Translations under genes and position numbers: made by a program | In this document: piece by piece, positions 18,276 through 29,197 of the stretch | Position numbering within the stretch: position 1 is the stretch's first letter | How the letters are laid out: each line of letters starts with the position of its first letter | Notes under the pieces: generated by a model | Databases searched by the model: none | What the model saw: only the letters and a program-made list of their open reading frames with translations | What the model was told of the DNA's origin: nothing | Origin: Pseudacidovorax sp. | Lineage (GTDB): Bacteria > Pseudomonadota > Gammaproteobacteria > Burkholderiales > Burkholderiaceae_C | Direction: 5' to 3' | Assembly (NCBI RefSeq): GCF_017991995.1 | Contig: NZ_JAGOPN010000004.1 | Location: forward strand, 124,001-188,000 | Length of the DNA stretch: 64,000 nucleotides

Positions 18276-18662
18276 TCACATCATGAAGTTGATGCGGAAG
18301 ACGTTGCCCTCGGGGTCGAGCAGCACCGCCTGGTACCAGTTGTAGTAGGTGACGTAAGGCGGCTTGACGAGCGTGGCGCCGGCCTCCAGCGCGACGGGCA
18401 CCATGCGGTCCACGTCCTCGCGGCTGTCGACGTCGATGTTGAGCAGGAACTTGACGCCCTTCGTGTCCGAGAACTCGGCCAGATGCAGCAGCTCGTAGGC
18501 ATCGAGGGCGTTGAAGCCCAGGCTGCTCTTGCCCGTGTCCAGCCCGCGGAAGATGGGCGAGCGGATGGCCTCGATCTCCGGGAAGCCGAACACGCGCTGG
18601 TAGAAGCCACTCAGCGCGACCACGTCCTTGGCGAAGACGTTGACGTAAGACAGGTGTGCCAT
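18276..18662 (-). CDS. VOC family (glyoxalase/bleomycin-resistance fold) protein
   Basis: A 128-residue single-domain VOC protein. Two beta-alpha-beta-beta-beta modules are visible: MAHLSYVNVFAKDVVALSGFYQRVFGF at the start and VDRMVPVALEAGATLVKPPYVTYYNWYQAVLLDPEGNVFRINFMM at the end; the DPEGNVFRI motif is typical. Candidate metal ligands are His-3 and a C-terminal position in which the usual Glu is not obvious. The ATG overlaps the stop of the oxygenase gene (TAATG), so the two are probably co-expressed. Substrate unknown; it may handle a product of the oxygenase. Confidence 0.8.
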   Translation of the reverse strand: MAHLSYVNVFAKDVVALSGFYQRVFGFPEIEAIRSPIFRGLDTGKSSLGFNALDAYELLHLAEFSDTKGVKFLLNIDVDSREDVDRMVPVALEAGATLVKPPYVTYYNWYQAVLLDPEGNVFRINFMM

Positions 18663-19654
18663 TACTTGGTGCCACCGAAGGTGGTTTGCTTCACGAACTT
18701 GGACGTGAGGTGATCGCCGGAGGAAATCGGCGCGTACTTGGCCTTCTCGCCCGGCGCCAGGCAGGTGGGCAGGCACTCGACCATGGCGTCGTAGTTGGGC
18801 TGGTGGAAGAACACCAGCGACTGCCGGCGGTTGGTCTGCGCCACCTCGAAGGGCGGGTTGACCACGCGGTGCATGGTGGAGACCCACTGGTCGTTGGTCC
18901 ACTGCATCATCAGGTCGGCGATGTTGACCACCAGGCCGCCTTCGACCAGCGGCACGTCCACCCACTCGCCCGCCTTGTTCTGCACCTGCAGGCCCTTGTC
19001 GTCGGGCAGCACGATGGTCAGGCTGCCGTAGTCGCTGTGCGCGCCGGCGCGCAGCTGGCCGGGCAGCGGCGCCTCGCGCTGGGGCGGGTACGACAGCACG
19101 CGGAACATGCTGATGTGCTTGTCGATCTTGTCGTCGAAGTAGGTCTCGGGCAGTTCGAGCGCCAGCGCGAAGATGCGCATGAGCGAGCGCGAGAGATCGC
19201 TCATGGCCTCGAAGTACTGCTCGTAGGCTTCGCGGAAGCCGTCGATGGGGGGCCAGCTGTTGGGCTCGAAATGCGGGCCGGCGGCGGGGCCCCGGTGGTA
19301 GTCGTCATCGGGCACGTTCGACGGGCCGATGGAGAAGGACTCCTTCAGGTCCCCGGGCGAGGCCTCTTCGAGGCTGTACGACAGGCCTTCTTCGCCCACC
19401 GCGCTGTAGCCGCGCACTGCGTCGTCGCGCGGGCGGTCCACCTTGCGCTTTTCCGCCAGCGGCATGTCGAAGAACTGCCGCGAGAGGGCCGAGACGCGGG
19501 CGATGAGTGCCGGGTCGATGCCATGGTGCGTGATCACCAGGAAGCCGATGCTGCGGCAGGCCTCGTCCACCTGGCGGGCCAGCGCGGCCTTCTCCGCGGC
19601 CGTGCCCGAGAAGTAGGGCGCGAGGTCGATGATGGGAACGGTCATCAGGGTCAT
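18662..19654 (-). CDS. Isopenicillin N synthase-like Fe(II)/2-oxoglutarate oxygenase (second of two)
   Basis: A 330-residue oxygenase starting MTLMTVPIIDLAPYFSG (DIOX_N). The iron ligands are in GAHSDYGSLTIV (HxD) and STMHRVVNP, and the 2-oxoglutarate-binding Arg is in RRQSLVFFHQPN. It is related to, but clearly diverged from, the 11692-12675 protein; both end in a CLPTC-containing region. It is the promoter-proximal gene of the minus-strand cluster and lies downstream of a RutR-like operator at 19714-19731. An alternative ATG at 19645 would remove three residues. By analogy with thymine 7-hydroxylase a pyrimidine-related role is possible but unproven. Confidence 0.88.
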   Translation of the reverse strand: MTLMTVPIIDLAPYFSGTAAEKAALARQVDEACRSIGFLVITHHGIDPALIARVSALSRQFFDMPLAEKRKVDRPRDDAVRGYSAVGEEGLSYSLEEASPGDLKESFSIGPSNVPDDDYHRGPAAGPHFEPNSWPPIDGFREAYEQYFEAMSDLSRSLMRIFALALELPETYFDDKIDKHISMFRVLSYPPQREAPLPGQLRAGAHSDYGSLTIVLPDDKGLQVQNKAGEWVDVPLVEGGLVVNIADLMMQWTNDQWVSTMHRVVNPPFEVAQTNRRQSLVFFHQPNYDAMVECLPTCLAPGEKAKYAPISSGDHLTSKFVKQTTFGGTK

Positions 19655-19713
19655 GGGGCGTCTCGATGCACGGAAGAGGTACTGCAGAGCCCGTTTGCAA
19701 CGACCGTGCCAGT

Positions 19714-19731
19714 TGGACCAAATGGACAAAC
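19714..19731. promoter_or_regulatory. RutR-like operator in the oxygenase/rutR divergent region
   Basis: TTGGACCAAATGGACAAA is an imperfect palindrome sharing the ten bases GACCAAATGG with the operator upstream of rutA and close to the known E. coli RutR consensus TTGACCAnnTGGTCAA. It lies 60 bp upstream of the minus-strand oxygenase start (19654) and 206 bp before rutR. It could serve either or both directions; the distance favours control of the minus-strand cluster. Confidence 0.65.
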
Positions 19732-19936
19732 GCCGGCCGGGCTGCGTACGATGCGCCGTATGCACGCCATTCGGCCGCGCTGCGGTGTCTTGGTGCAGGT
19801 CAAGACAAATGAGCGGTGCGCGAAGCCCGTTGCTGGTGCGTGCAGGCTGGTACGCGATTCGCAATGGCCGGTACAGGCGGGCCGTTGCCGACCCCAACGA
19901 CACACGCCCACAACAATGAAAGGAAAGGGAAGCCCG

Positions 19937-20686
19937 ATGGCCAGACCACCCGCGGCGAAGAAGAAGGCGCCGGCCGAGGTGCGCAAGCGCAAAGCAGAAC
20001 CCGTGGGCACGAAGGCGGCGCCCGCAGCCGGCAAGCGGGCCGCACGCCGGCCGCGGCAGGCCGAGGACAAGCGCAGCGTGATCCTGTCGGCCGCGCTCGG
20101 CCTGTTCTCGCGTTATGGCCTACACGGCACCAGCGTCGACCAGGTGGCCGCACGCGCCGATGTCTCCAAAAGCAACCTGCTCTATTACTTCGCCAACAAG
20201 GAAGAGCTGTATGTGAGCGTGCTGCGCGAGCTGCTGCAGGTGTGGCTGGAGCCGCTGCGGGGCTTCAGCGCCGAGCAGGATCCGCGCGAAGCCATTGCCA
20301 GCTACATCCGCCGCAAGCTGGTGATCTCGCGCGACCAGCCCGATGCCTCACGTCTGTTCTGCCTGGAGATGATCCAGGGCGCGCCGCTGCTGCACGAAGA
20401 ACTGGCGCTGGAGCTGCGCACGCTGGTGGAACGCAAGTCCGAAGTGATCGCCGAATGGGTGCGCTCGGGCCGGCTGCGGCCGGTGGCGCCGCATCACCTG
20501 ATCTTCGGCCTCTGGGCGCTGACGCAGCACTACGCCGACTTCGCCGTGCAGGTGCAGGCCATCGCCGGCCGCACGCTGCAGGACGCGGCCTTCTTCGAGG
20601 AGACGGTAGAGAACGTTCAGCGCCTGGTGCTGGATGGAATCAGTGCGCCCCCAGCCGAGGCCATGGCGGCGCCGCTGGCCGCTTGA
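19937..20686 (+). CDS. rutR: TetR-family pyrimidine regulator RutR
   Basis: A 249-residue regulator. A Lys/Arg/Ala-rich N-terminal extension (about 45 residues) precedes the TetR DNA-binding domain, whose recognition part reads TSVDQVAARADVSKSNLLYYFANKEELY, nearly that of E. coli RutR. The ligand domain also matches RutR: SRLFCLEMIQGAPLL and the long C-terminal HHLIFGLWALTQHYADFAVQVQAI. RutR senses uracil/thymine and derepresses the rut operon. The ATG at 19937 follows an AGGAAAGGGA site; an ATG at 19916 would add seven residues. It lies convergent to rutF and divergent from the oxygenase cluster. Confidence 0.93.
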   Translation: MARPPAAKKKAPAEVRKRKAEPVGTKAAPAAGKRAARRPRQAEDKRSVILSAALGLFSRYGLHGTSVDQVAARADVSKSNLLYYFANKEELYVSVLRELLQVWLEPLRGFSAEQDPREAIASYIRRKLVISRDQPDASRLFCLEMIQGAPLLHEELALELRTLVERKSEVIAEWVRSGRLRPVAPHHLIFGLWALTQHYADFAVQVQAIAGRTLQDAAFFEETVENVQRLVLDGISAPPAEAMAAPLAA

Positions 20687-20698
20687 GGCCGAGTCTGC

Positions 20699-21256
20699 TC
20701 AGTGCGCGGCGGCTTGCGGCAGCAGGTCGTGGTAGCGCCGGTCGAAGTACACCAGGCCATGGGCGGCGTTGCCCAGGCGCACCGCATCCACTTCGCAGAA
20801 CAGCACGTCATGCGTGCCCACCTCGGTGCGATTGACAACGCGGCACTCGAAGGCGGCTGCCGCTTCGGCCAGCACCGGCACGCCGCTTCGGCTCATCTGC
20901 CACTCGGCCGCGGCGAATCGCTCGTCCATGGGCGTCTTGCCACCGAACAGGTTGGACAGCTGCTGCTGACCGGCGCCCAGCACGTTCACACACAGCACGC
21001 CGTTGGCCTGGAAGATGGGATACACCGAGGCGCTGCGGTTCAGGCAGACGAGCAGCGTGGGCGGCTCGTCGGTCACGCTGCACACGGCCGAGGCGGTGAA
21101 GCCCGCACGCCCCGCGGGACCATCGGTGGTGATGACGTTCACGGCCGCGCCCAGGCGGGCCATGGCGTTGCGGTAGTCGCCGCGTTCGGGTGGCGTGGCG
21201 GCCAGGGCCTGCAGGGTCGCGGCAGCGGTGGGAGCGGGGGCGGTGGACATCATCAT
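20699..21256 (-). CDS. rutF: Flavin reductase RutF
   Basis: A 185-residue flavin reductase that supplies reduced FMN to the RutA monooxygenase. The FMN-binding pattern is visible: [53 protein letters not shown], followed by FCVNVL-type [20 protein letters not shown] and the [11 protein letters not shown] stretch. It is the last gene of the rutABCDF operon, 23 bp after rutD. Three consecutive ATG codons (21256, 21253, 21250) make the exact start uncertain. Confidence 0.92.
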   Translation of the reverse strand: MMMSTAPAPTAAATLQALAATPPERGDYRNAMARLGAAVNVITTDGPAGRAGFTASAVCSVTDEPPTLLVCLNRSASVYPIFQANGVLCVNVLGAGQQQLSNLFGGKTPMDERFAAAEWQMSRSGVPVLAEAAAAFECRVVNRTEVGTHDVLFCEVDAVRLGNAAHGLVYFDRRYHDLLPQAAAH

Positions 21257-21279
21257 CGGAAGCCGGAAGAGAAGAAGGG

Positions 21280-22068
21280 TCAGTGCTGACGCGACAGGAA
21301 GCCGAGCAGGGCCGCGTTGAACGCGGCAGGAGCGGTCACGCTGTGCGCATGGCCGCCGTGCGGGCTGTGATCGAGCAGGGCCTGAGGCAGGCCCTCGGCC
21401 AGGCGCTGGGACATCGTCCACGGCACCAGCACGTCGTCCTGCGCGCAGGCGACCAGCGCGGGCACGGCGATCTCGGACAGGCGTGCATCCACGTCGAAGG
21501 CGCGCAGCGCGCCGATGCGGGCGCGCATGTTGGCCTCGCCGGGGAAGTGTGCGAAGGCATGGTCCACCTCGGCCTGCACGTCGGCCGCGTGGGCCGCAGC
21601 CCAGTCGGCGGGGTACAGGAAGATGGGCTGCGCCTCCACATAGGCGCGCGGCCCGCACGCGCCCAGCAGCGCAAGGCGGGCGTCGAAGCAGCGCGCCGAA
21701 TGCGGGTTGGGCCGCGACCAGGCGTTGATCAGCACCAGGCTGGCCACGCGGGTCGGCGCATCCAGCGCCAGTTGCAGGCCCACCAGGCCGCCCAGGGCAT
21801 GGCCCACGAGATGGCAGCGTTCGGTGCCGGTGGCGTCCATCACCTCGGCCACGTCGCGGGCCATGTCGGCGATGGCGTAGTCGGCGGGCAGGTCGGCCGG
21901 GGTGCGACCGGTGCCGCGCTGGTCGTAGGCCACCACGCGCCAGCCGGCCTCGACCAGCGCCGGGATCTGCGGCTTCCAGAAACCGGCCGAGCCACCCAGG
22001 CCCGAGGACAGCAGCACGCTGGGCGCGCCGGGGCGGCCTTCGCCGTGCACCTCGTGGTACAGCGCCAT
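21280..22068 (-). CDS. rutD: Alpha/beta-hydrolase-fold protein RutD
   Basis: A 262-residue alpha/beta hydrolase similar to E. coli RutD through most of its length ([57 protein letters not shown]). The nucleophile-elbow segment reads [10 protein letters not shown], with Ala where hydrolases normally have Ser, which is also the state in E. coli RutD as I recall it. The conserved His is in PHGGHAHSV. In the Rut pathway it is proposed to assist conversion of aminoacrylate/carbamate, a step that can also occur spontaneously. Downstream of rutC by 8 bp. Confidence 0.93.
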   Translation of the reverse strand: MALYHEVHGEGRPGAPSVLLSSGLGGSAGFWKPQIPALVEAGWRVVAYDQRGTGRTPADLPADYAIADMARDVAEVMDATGTERCHLVGHALGGLVGLQLALDAPTRVASLVLINAWSRPNPHSARCFDARLALLGACGPRAYVEAQPIFLYPADWAAAHAADVQAEVDHAFAHFPGEANMRARIGALRAFDVDARLSEIAVPALVACAQDDVLVPWTMSQRLAEGLPQALLDHSPHGGHAHSVTAPAAFNAALLGFLSRQH

Positions 22069-22076
22069 GGCGCGGC

Positions 22077-22469
22077 TCAGGCCTTCTTGCCGACGTGGGC
22101 GATGGAGGCGATCTCCACCAGCGCGTCGGGCTTCACCAGCCCGCACTGAATGCAGTAGCGCGCGGGCTTGGTGCCCGGGAAGTACTCGGCATACACCGCG
22201 TTGACCTTGGCATAGTTGGCCCAGTCGGTGACGAAGATCATGTTGAAGGTGACGTCGTCCATCGTGCCGCCAGCGGCCTCGATGACGCCCTTGATGGTCT
22301 CCAGCACATGGCGCGTCTGGGCGGTGGCATCGCCGACGTGCACCACGTTGTTGTCCTTGTCGAAGGGCAGGGTGCCCGAGACATAGACGACCCCGTCGGC
22401 CAGCGTGCCGGGCACGAAGGGCGCGATGGGGGTGCTGGTACCGGGAGGGATGATGGCTTCCTTGGGCAT
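22077..22469 (-). CDS. rutC: Rid-family aminoacrylate deaminase RutC
   Basis: A 130-residue Rid (YjgF/UK114) protein. The start [37 protein letters not shown] and the later [28 protein letters not shown] ... [22 protein letters not shown] match RutC, including the conserved Cys of the YCIQC region. It forms trimers that act on 3-aminoacrylate from RutB. Located between rutB (32 bp) and rutD in the operon. Confidence 0.95.
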   Translation of the reverse strand: MPKEAIIPPGTSTPIAPFVPGTLADGVVYVSGTLPFDKDNNVVHVGDATAQTRHVLETIKGVIEAAGGTMDDVTFNMIFVTDWANYAKVNAVYAEYFPGTKPARYCIQCGLVKPDALVEIASIAHVGKKA

Positions 22470-22501
22470 GAAATGGACTCCAGAGTGGGATGAATGAAGG
22501 A

Positions 22502-23293
<792 letters not shown>

Positions 23294-23307
23294 GGTGCCG
23301 CCTTCCG

Positions 23308-24429
<1,122 letters not shown>

Positions 24430-24534
24430 GTGCGTGGACTCCAGGATGGGATTGCCGGCGGGTTTGCATGCGCTGTGCCAATGCCGTTTTCCTGTTCCAC
24501 ATCAAGGACTTGATCGAAAAAGGCGGTGCATGTT

Positions 24535-24551
24535 TTGACCAAATGGTCCAA
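24535..24551. promoter_or_regulatory. RutR operator upstream of rutA
   Basis: TTGACCAAATGGTCCAA is a near-perfect palindrome that agrees with the E. coli RutR consensus TTGACCAnnTGGTCAA apart from one extra C in the right half. It lies in the divergent space between rutA (start 24429) and the plus-strand SnoaL-like gene (start 24642). The remaining ~190 bp of this space shows nothing else I can support. Confidence 0.85.
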
Positions 24552-24641
24552 AACGGTTCGCCGCGCTGGGCGAGTGCGCGGCAAGGTGGTGCGCCGCATG
24601 CCGGGCCGTGGTGCGTGCGCAGCGGCAGAATCGCGGCTGCC

Positions 24642-25094
24642 ATGCCCAGCAAAACCCGATACCCCGCCGCCCTGGGCGGCACCGCCGACGACCTGGAGGC
24701 CGCCTTCTATGACGCGCTGCAGCGCGGCGACGCCGATGCATTGATGGCCTGCTGGGCGGATGAGGAAGACGTGTTCTGCGTCCACCCCGGCGGGCCGCGC
24801 CTGGTGGGCGTGGCCGCCATCCGCAGCGCCTTCGAGCAGATGTTCGCCAACGGCGGTGCCGTGCATGCGCGGCCTTCGCATGTGCGCCGCGTCGAAGCCC
24901 TGGGCACCAGCGTGCACAACGTGCTCGAGCGCATCGAGGTGCTCACCGCCGAAGGCCCGCGCCATGCGTTCGTGCTGGCGACCAACGTGTACCTCAAGAC
25001 CGAGATGGGCTGGCGACTGGTGGCGCACCATGCCAGCCCTGGCACCTCGCGCGAGCCCGACGACGCGGTGGAAGTCCCGGGCCTGCTGCACTGA
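24642..25094 (+). CDS. SnoaL-like / NTF2-fold protein (DUF4440 type)
   Basis: A 150-residue single-domain protein of the NTF2-like fold: [57 protein letters not shown] is the typical first half, and the C-terminal strand [13 protein letters not shown] closes the domain. Proteins of this kind are often annotated as ketosteroid isomerase-like, but no catalytic residues can be assigned. The gene is 8 bp before the YheT-type hydrolase and probably co-transcribed with it. Its promoter shares the RutR-operator region, though no functional link is evident. Confidence 0.8.
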   Translation: MPSKTRYPAALGGTADDLEAAFYDALQRGDADALMACWADEEDVFCVHPGGPRLVGVAAIRSAFEQMFANGGAVHARPSHVRRVEALGTSVHNVLERIEVLTAEGPRHAFVLATNVYLKTEMGWRLVAHHASPGTSREPDDAVEVPGLLH

Positions 25095-25102
25095 CCCTTC
25101 GG

Positions 25103-26077
25103 ATGCAGGCCTTCGTCGCGCCCCGCTGGCTGCCGGGCGGCAATGCGCAGACCATCTGGCCGGCCCTCTTCGGCCGCCGCTACACGGGCGCCGCCCCGGT
25201 GTACCGGCGCGAGCGCTGGAACGCGCCGGACGGCGACTTCGTCGATGTGGACTTCCAGGACGCGGCCGATCCGGCCATGGCGCCGCTGCTTGTGCTCTTC
25301 CACGGCCTCGAAGGCTCGTCGCGCAGCCACTATGCCGAGGCGCTGGCGGCGGTGGCGCGCGAGCGTGGACTCGGCTTCGCAGTGCCGCATTTCCGCGGCT
25401 GCAGCGGCGAGCTCAACCTCGGACCGCGGGCCTACCACTCGGGCGACCATGAAGAGGTGGGCTGGGTGCTGGCGCGTCTGCGCGAACGCAGCCCGGCCGG
25501 CGTGCTGGCCGTGGGCGTCTCGTTGGGCGGCAATGCGCTGCTGCGCTGGGCCGAGGAGGCCGGCGACAGCGCGGCGGCCGTGGTGCAGGCCGTGGCCGGC
25601 GTGAGCGCGCCGCTGGACCTGGCCGCCGGCGCCGATGCCATCGGACGCGGCTTCAACCGGCTGGTGTACGAGCGCATGTTCCTCTCGACCATGAAGCCCA
25701 AGGCGCTGGCCAAGCTGGTGCAGCATCCGGGCCTGTTCGATGCCCACCGACTGCGCGCCGCGCGCCGCCTGCGCGACTTCGACGACCTGTTCACCGCGCC
25801 CCTGCACGGCTTCAAGGATGCGGCGGACTACTACGCCCGCGCCGCCGCGGGGCCGCGGCTGGGCGACATCCGCATTCCCGCGCTGGTGCTCAATGCCCGC
25901 AACGACCCGTTCGTGCCCGGCGAGAGCCTCCCGGTGCCGGCGCGGGTGAGCAATCCGCGGGTGACCCTCTGGCAGCCGCTCCACGGCGGCCATGTCGGTT
26001 TTCCGCAGGGGGGGTGGCCGGGGCATGTGCAGACGATGCCGCAGGCCGTGGTGGACTGGCTGCTGGCGCATCGCTGA
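25103..26077 (+). CDS. YheT-type alpha/beta hydrolase
   Basis: A 324-residue hydrolase of the YheT/ABHD family. Family marks are WLPGGNAQTIWPAL at the start, the oxyanion-hole region LLVLFHGLEGSSRSHY, FRGCSGELN, the nucleophile elbow GVSLGGNALL and the C-terminal catalytic His in GGHVGFPQGG; the acid is probably in LNARNDPFVP. These proteins are esterases of unknown physiological substrate. It forms a small plus-strand run with the upstream SnoaL-like and downstream unknown gene. Confidence 0.92.
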   Translation: MQAFVAPRWLPGGNAQTIWPALFGRRYTGAAPVYRRERWNAPDGDFVDVDFQDAADPAMAPLLVLFHGLEGSSRSHYAEALAAVARERGLGFAVPHFRGCSGELNLGPRAYHSGDHEEVGWVLARLRERSPAGVLAVGVSLGGNALLRWAEEAGDSAAAVVQAVAGVSAPLDLAAGADAIGRGFNRLVYERMFLSTMKPKALAKLVQHPGLFDAHRLRAARRLRDFDDLFTAPLHGFKDAADYYARAAAGPRLGDIRIPALVLNARNDPFVPGESLPVPARVSNPRVTLWQPLHGGHVGFPQGGWPGHVQTMPQAVVDWLLAHR

Positions 26078-26215
26078 CCTCTCGCGGGTGCACGAGGCCG
26101 GCTCCCGTCGGCTGCCAGTCCGACCTTCAGCCTCGATAGCGCTGTCGGCCTCGGCTCACCCGCGATGGCGGCATGGGCGACACCGCATGGCAACTTCGGC
26201 GCGGAGAATGCCGCC

Positions 26216-26749
26216 ATGGATGACATCGTCAAACAGGCACTGGCCAAGTGGCCCAACGTGCCCCACTGCTACGGTTGGCTGGGCCTCGATGCACGCGGCC
26301 AGTGGTACATGCGCGATGACCCCACGCAGGCGGCCGGCCCCTTCCCCCAAAGCAAGGGATCGCTGCTGCGGCATGACAAGCTGATCGATTTCATCCAGCG
26401 CAACTACGAGCCGGATGCCCAGGGCCAGTGGTTCTTCCAGAACGGGCCGCAGCGGGTGTACGTGGAACTGGAGGCCGTGCCGCTGGTGTGGCGCGTGATG
26501 GACGACTTTTCGCTCCAGGCGCACACCGGACTGGCGGGGGAATTGCAGCGCGTGCTGCTGGATGCGGAAGGGCGCCTCTATGTCGCAGCACCGGTCGGCC
26601 TGGGCATCGTCCATTCGCAGGACATGGGCCTGGCGGCCGACGCGCTCGAGCAGGGCGTCTGGCCGGCGCCCGAGGAAGTGTCGGCCTCCGAACTGCCGAC
26701 GCGTTTCGGCTTCGTCCGCAGTCCGGCAGCGGCCCGAAGCAAGGCTTGA
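26216..26749 (+). CDS. Conserved protein of unknown function
   Basis: A 177-residue protein that looks like the DUF2946-type proteins annotated next to yheT in related genomes, though I am not certain of the family number. It begins MDDIVKQALAKWPNVPHCYGWLGLDARGQWYMRDD, with repeated aromatic/Gly motifs (QWYMRDD, QWFFQNGPQRVYVELE). No signal peptide or membrane segment is seen. The ATG at 26216 is chosen because a GGAG site lies nine bases upstream; the longer open frame from 26165 lacks one. It is followed by a hairpin terminator. Function unknown. Confidence 0.75.
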   Translation: MDDIVKQALAKWPNVPHCYGWLGLDARGQWYMRDDPTQAAGPFPQSKGSLLRHDKLIDFIQRNYEPDAQGQWFFQNGPQRVYVELEAVPLVWRVMDDFSLQAHTGLAGELQRVLLDAEGRLYVAAPVGLGIVHSQDMGLAADALEQGVWPAPEEVSASELPTRFGFVRSPAAARSKA

Positions 26750-26832
26750 CGCGCGGCGAGCAGGCGCCGCGAGACGCGCCTTGCGCTAAGCCGAAGCGCG
26801 GGCACATCGCCGCTGCTGCAGCGCCACCAACG

Positions 26833-26854
26833 AAAAAGCCGGCGGATGCCGGCT
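26833..26854. terminator. Bidirectional hairpin terminator
   Basis: AAAAGCCGGC-GGAT-GCCGGCTTT forms a 9-bp GC-rich stem with A-run on one side and T-run on the other. It lies between the ends of the convergent unknown gene (plus) and the cytochrome gene (minus), so it can serve both. Confidence 0.75.
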
Positions 26855-26890
26855 TTCGAGGAGGCCCGAAGGCCTGGGGGTCTGCGCTCT

Positions 26891-27526
26891 TTATTGCTTG
26901 GCCGGCATCGCGCCCGCTGCCGCAGGGGCTGCGGCCGACGTGGCCGATGCATCGCCCGCCGGCGCAGCGGCGGCCGGCGCAGCAGGCTCCTCGAACTTGG
27001 CGCCGCCCGAGTTGGCCATGTAGGCCGCCGCACGGCTGATCTCCACATCGCTGAAGTCGCCGCCACCCTGGGGCGGCATGGCGCCCTTGCCCTTGAGCGC
27101 ATGCTCGGTCAGCGTGGCCAGGCCCTGGCCGATGCGAGGGGCCCAGGCCGCGGCATCGCCGAAGTGCGGCGCGCCAGGAATGCCGGGGCTGCCGTGGCAG
27201 GCGGCGCATTGGGTCTTGAAGACGGTCTCGCCGTTGGCGAGCGGGCGGTTGGCGTCGCGGATCTCGACCATGCCCACTTTGCGGATGCGCTCGGCGACAT
27301 CGCGGTCGCGGGCGTCCTGGCTGACGCCGTAGAGGTTCATGTTGTCGCCGGTGGCCGCACCGGAGGGCTTGAGCCCGGACACCACGAAGAAGACCAGCCC
27401 CGCAATGATGAGGATGGGGGCCACGAAGCCGAAGAGGACCGCGAGCATCAGCTGCTTGGGATTCTTGATCGGGCCCGTATGCGCCTCTTCGGTGGCCGGA
27501 GCCGGGTTTTGCGCGCTCTCGCTCAT
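26891..27526 (-). CDS. Membrane-anchored class I cytochrome c (c5-like)
   Basis: A 211-residue monohaem cytochrome. A cytoplasmic N-terminus of about 25 residues precedes one membrane helix (MLAVLFGFVAPILIIAGLVFFVV), which anchors a periplasmic domain. The haem motif CAACH is at residues 107-111, and the likely axial Met lies in KGAMPPQGG. The C-terminal ~40 residues are Ala/Pro-rich. It probably carries electrons to a terminal oxidase. It stands alone, convergent with the gene at 26216. Confidence 0.92.
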   Translation of the reverse strand: MSESAQNPAPATEEAHTGPIKNPKQLMLAVLFGFVAPILIIAGLVFFVVSGLKPSGAATGDNMNLYGVSQDARDRDVAERIRKVGMVEIRDANRPLANGETVFKTQCAACHGSPGIPGAPHFGDAAAWAPRIGQGLATLTEHALKGKGAMPPQGGGDFSDVEISRAAAYMANSGGAKFEEPAAPAAAAPAGDASATSAAAPAAAGAMPAKQ

Positions 27527-27718
27527 CGCTGTCCTCGGTATCGGGGGCTATTGGAAAACAGCGTTCGATTATAGGGACGGGGGGTGTGCGGACAGGCCCC
27601 GGCTGACCCGGGATAACCCCCGCACACCCCCCGAAAGAAGGACTCCTGATGCAGATCAGCGATCGGCCCGGAGGCCGCTGCCGAACCGGTCGTCCTGGTC
27701 CGCGATGCGCCAGCCGGC

Positions 27719-29197
27719 CTACTGGGCGCCGGCCTGCTGCGTGCTGCTGGTCCAGCCGCCGCCCAGCGTCTTGTAGAGCGTGACCTGGTTCTGCAGCAGC
27801 GTCAGCTGGGTCTGCACGGCCGTCTGGCGGGCCGTGAACTGCGAGCGCTGCGCATCCAGCAGGTCGAGCGCGCTGGCCACGCCGTTGCGGTAGCGCAGGT
27901 CCGACAGGCGCAGGCGGGTGCCCTCGGCGTCGGCCTGGGCACGCGCGGCGCGGGCCTGCTCGCCCAGCGTCTCGCGGCCCGCAAGGGCATCGGCCACCTC
28001 GCGGAAGGCCGTCTGGATCGTCTTCTCGTACTGGGCGACGGCAATGTCGCGGCTGACGCGCGCCGAAGCGAGGTTGGCCGAGTTGGCGCCGGCCGTGAAG
28101 ATCGGCAGCGTCAGGCTGGGCGCGAAGCTCCAGGCCCGCGTGCCGTCGCCGTTCCAGAGGTTCGAGAAGTCGGAGCTCACCGTGCCGATGGAGGTGGTCA
28201 GCGCGATGCGCGGGAAGAAGGCGGCCCGCGCCGCGCCGATGTTGGCGTTGGCCGCGATCAGCTGCTGCTCGGCCGCCCGGATGTCCGGCCGTTCGGTCAA
28301 CAGGTCCGAGGGCAGGCCGGCCGGCACGTCGGGCATGGCGCGCACGCTGGCCAGGCCGCCGTTGTCGCCGGCCAGGCCTTCCAGTGCACTCGCAGGCACA
28401 GGGGCACCCAGCAGCAGCGCCAGGGCGTTCTCGTCCTGGCGGCGCAGGCGGATCTGCTGCGCATAGGTGGCGCGCGCGCTCTCGGCCAGCGAGACGGCCG
28501 ACTGGTAGTCCAGCTCGGACGCCACGCCGTTGTCGAAGCGCAGCCTGGTCAGCTTGAGCGTCTCCTCGCGCGTGGCCAGCGTCTGGCGGGTGATGGCCAG
28601 CAACTCTTCGTCGGCGGCCAGCGTGAGCCAGCCGTTGGCCACCTGGGCGACCAGGCTGATCTGGGTGGCGCGGCGCGACTCCTCGGTGGCCAGCGCACGG
28701 GCCTGCGCCGCGGCGCTCAGGCTCTGGATGCGGCCGAAGAAATCGATCTCCCAGGCCGTCACGCCCAGGCCCACCGAATAGCTCGACGACACCTTCGGGG
28801 CGGACGAGCTGTAGGCGCGGGCCGAATTCGGCTCGGAGCGCGAGCCCGAGGTGGTCAGCCCCACGGTCGGGAAGAGGGCCGCGCGTTGCACGTCGAACTG
28901 GGCGCGGGCCTGCTCGATGTTGAGCACGGCCACGCGCAGGTCGCGGTTGTTGTCGAGGGCCGTCTGGATCAGCCCCGCCAGCCGCGGGTCGGAGAAGAAG
29001 GCCTGCCAGGGCACGTCCACCGCCGCCTTGGCGCCGCCCGGCTGGGCCGGGTCGCCCGGGAAGGTGGTGGGCACCGGCGCGGCCGGCCGCTCATAGGTGG
29101 GGATCAACGAGCAGCCGCTCATCAGCAGCGCGGCGGCCAGCGCCAGCGGCGCCAGGGGCCCGAAGGGCAGCGTCATCATCGTCTTGGACTCAGCCAT
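27719..29197 (-). CDS. RND efflux outer-membrane lipoprotein (OprM/NodT type)
   Basis: A 492-residue outer-membrane channel. The N-terminus ends in an LMSGCS lipobox, followed by the family segment YERPAAPVPTTFP. Two homologous halves of the TolC-type fold follow, each with a long coiled helix pair (DNNRDLRVAVLNIEQARAQFDVQRAALFPTVG; LLTERPDIRAAEQQLIAANANIGAARAAFFPRI). It overlaps the pump gene by 8 bp. With the pump and adaptor it spans both membranes to expel drugs or toxic compounds. The ~190-bp gap to the cytochrome gene holds nothing supportable. Confidence 0.95.
   Translation of the reverse strand: MAESKTMMTLPFGPLAPLALAAALLMSGCSLIPTYERPAAPVPTTFPGDPAQPGGAKAAVDVPWQAFFSDPRLAGLIQTALDNNRDLRVAVLNIEQARAQFDVQRAALFPTVGLTTSGSRSEPNSARAYSSSAPKVSSSYSVGLGVTAWEIDFFGRIQSLSAAAQARALATEESRRATQISLVAQVANGWLTLAADEELLAITRQTLATREETLKLTRLRFDNGVASELDYQSAVSLAESARATYAQQIRLRRQDENALALLLGAPVPASALEGLAGDNGGLASVRAMPDVPAGLPSDLLTERPDIRAAEQQLIAANANIGAARAAFFPRIALTTSIGTVSSDFSNLWNGDGTRAWSFAPSLTLPIFTAGANSANLASARVSRDIAVAQYEKTIQTAFREVADALAGRETLGEQARAARAQADAEGTRLRLSDLRYRNGVASALDLLDAQRSQFTARQTAVQTQLTLLQNQVTLYKTLGGGWTSSTQQAGAQ

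Noticed and set aside
27649..27720. Start of a small plus-strand gene after AAGGACTCCTG (ATG 27649)
   Set aside because: The frame gives only Arg/Pro-rich sequence and runs into the antisense of the outer-membrane channel gene; it may be a remnant but cannot be supported.
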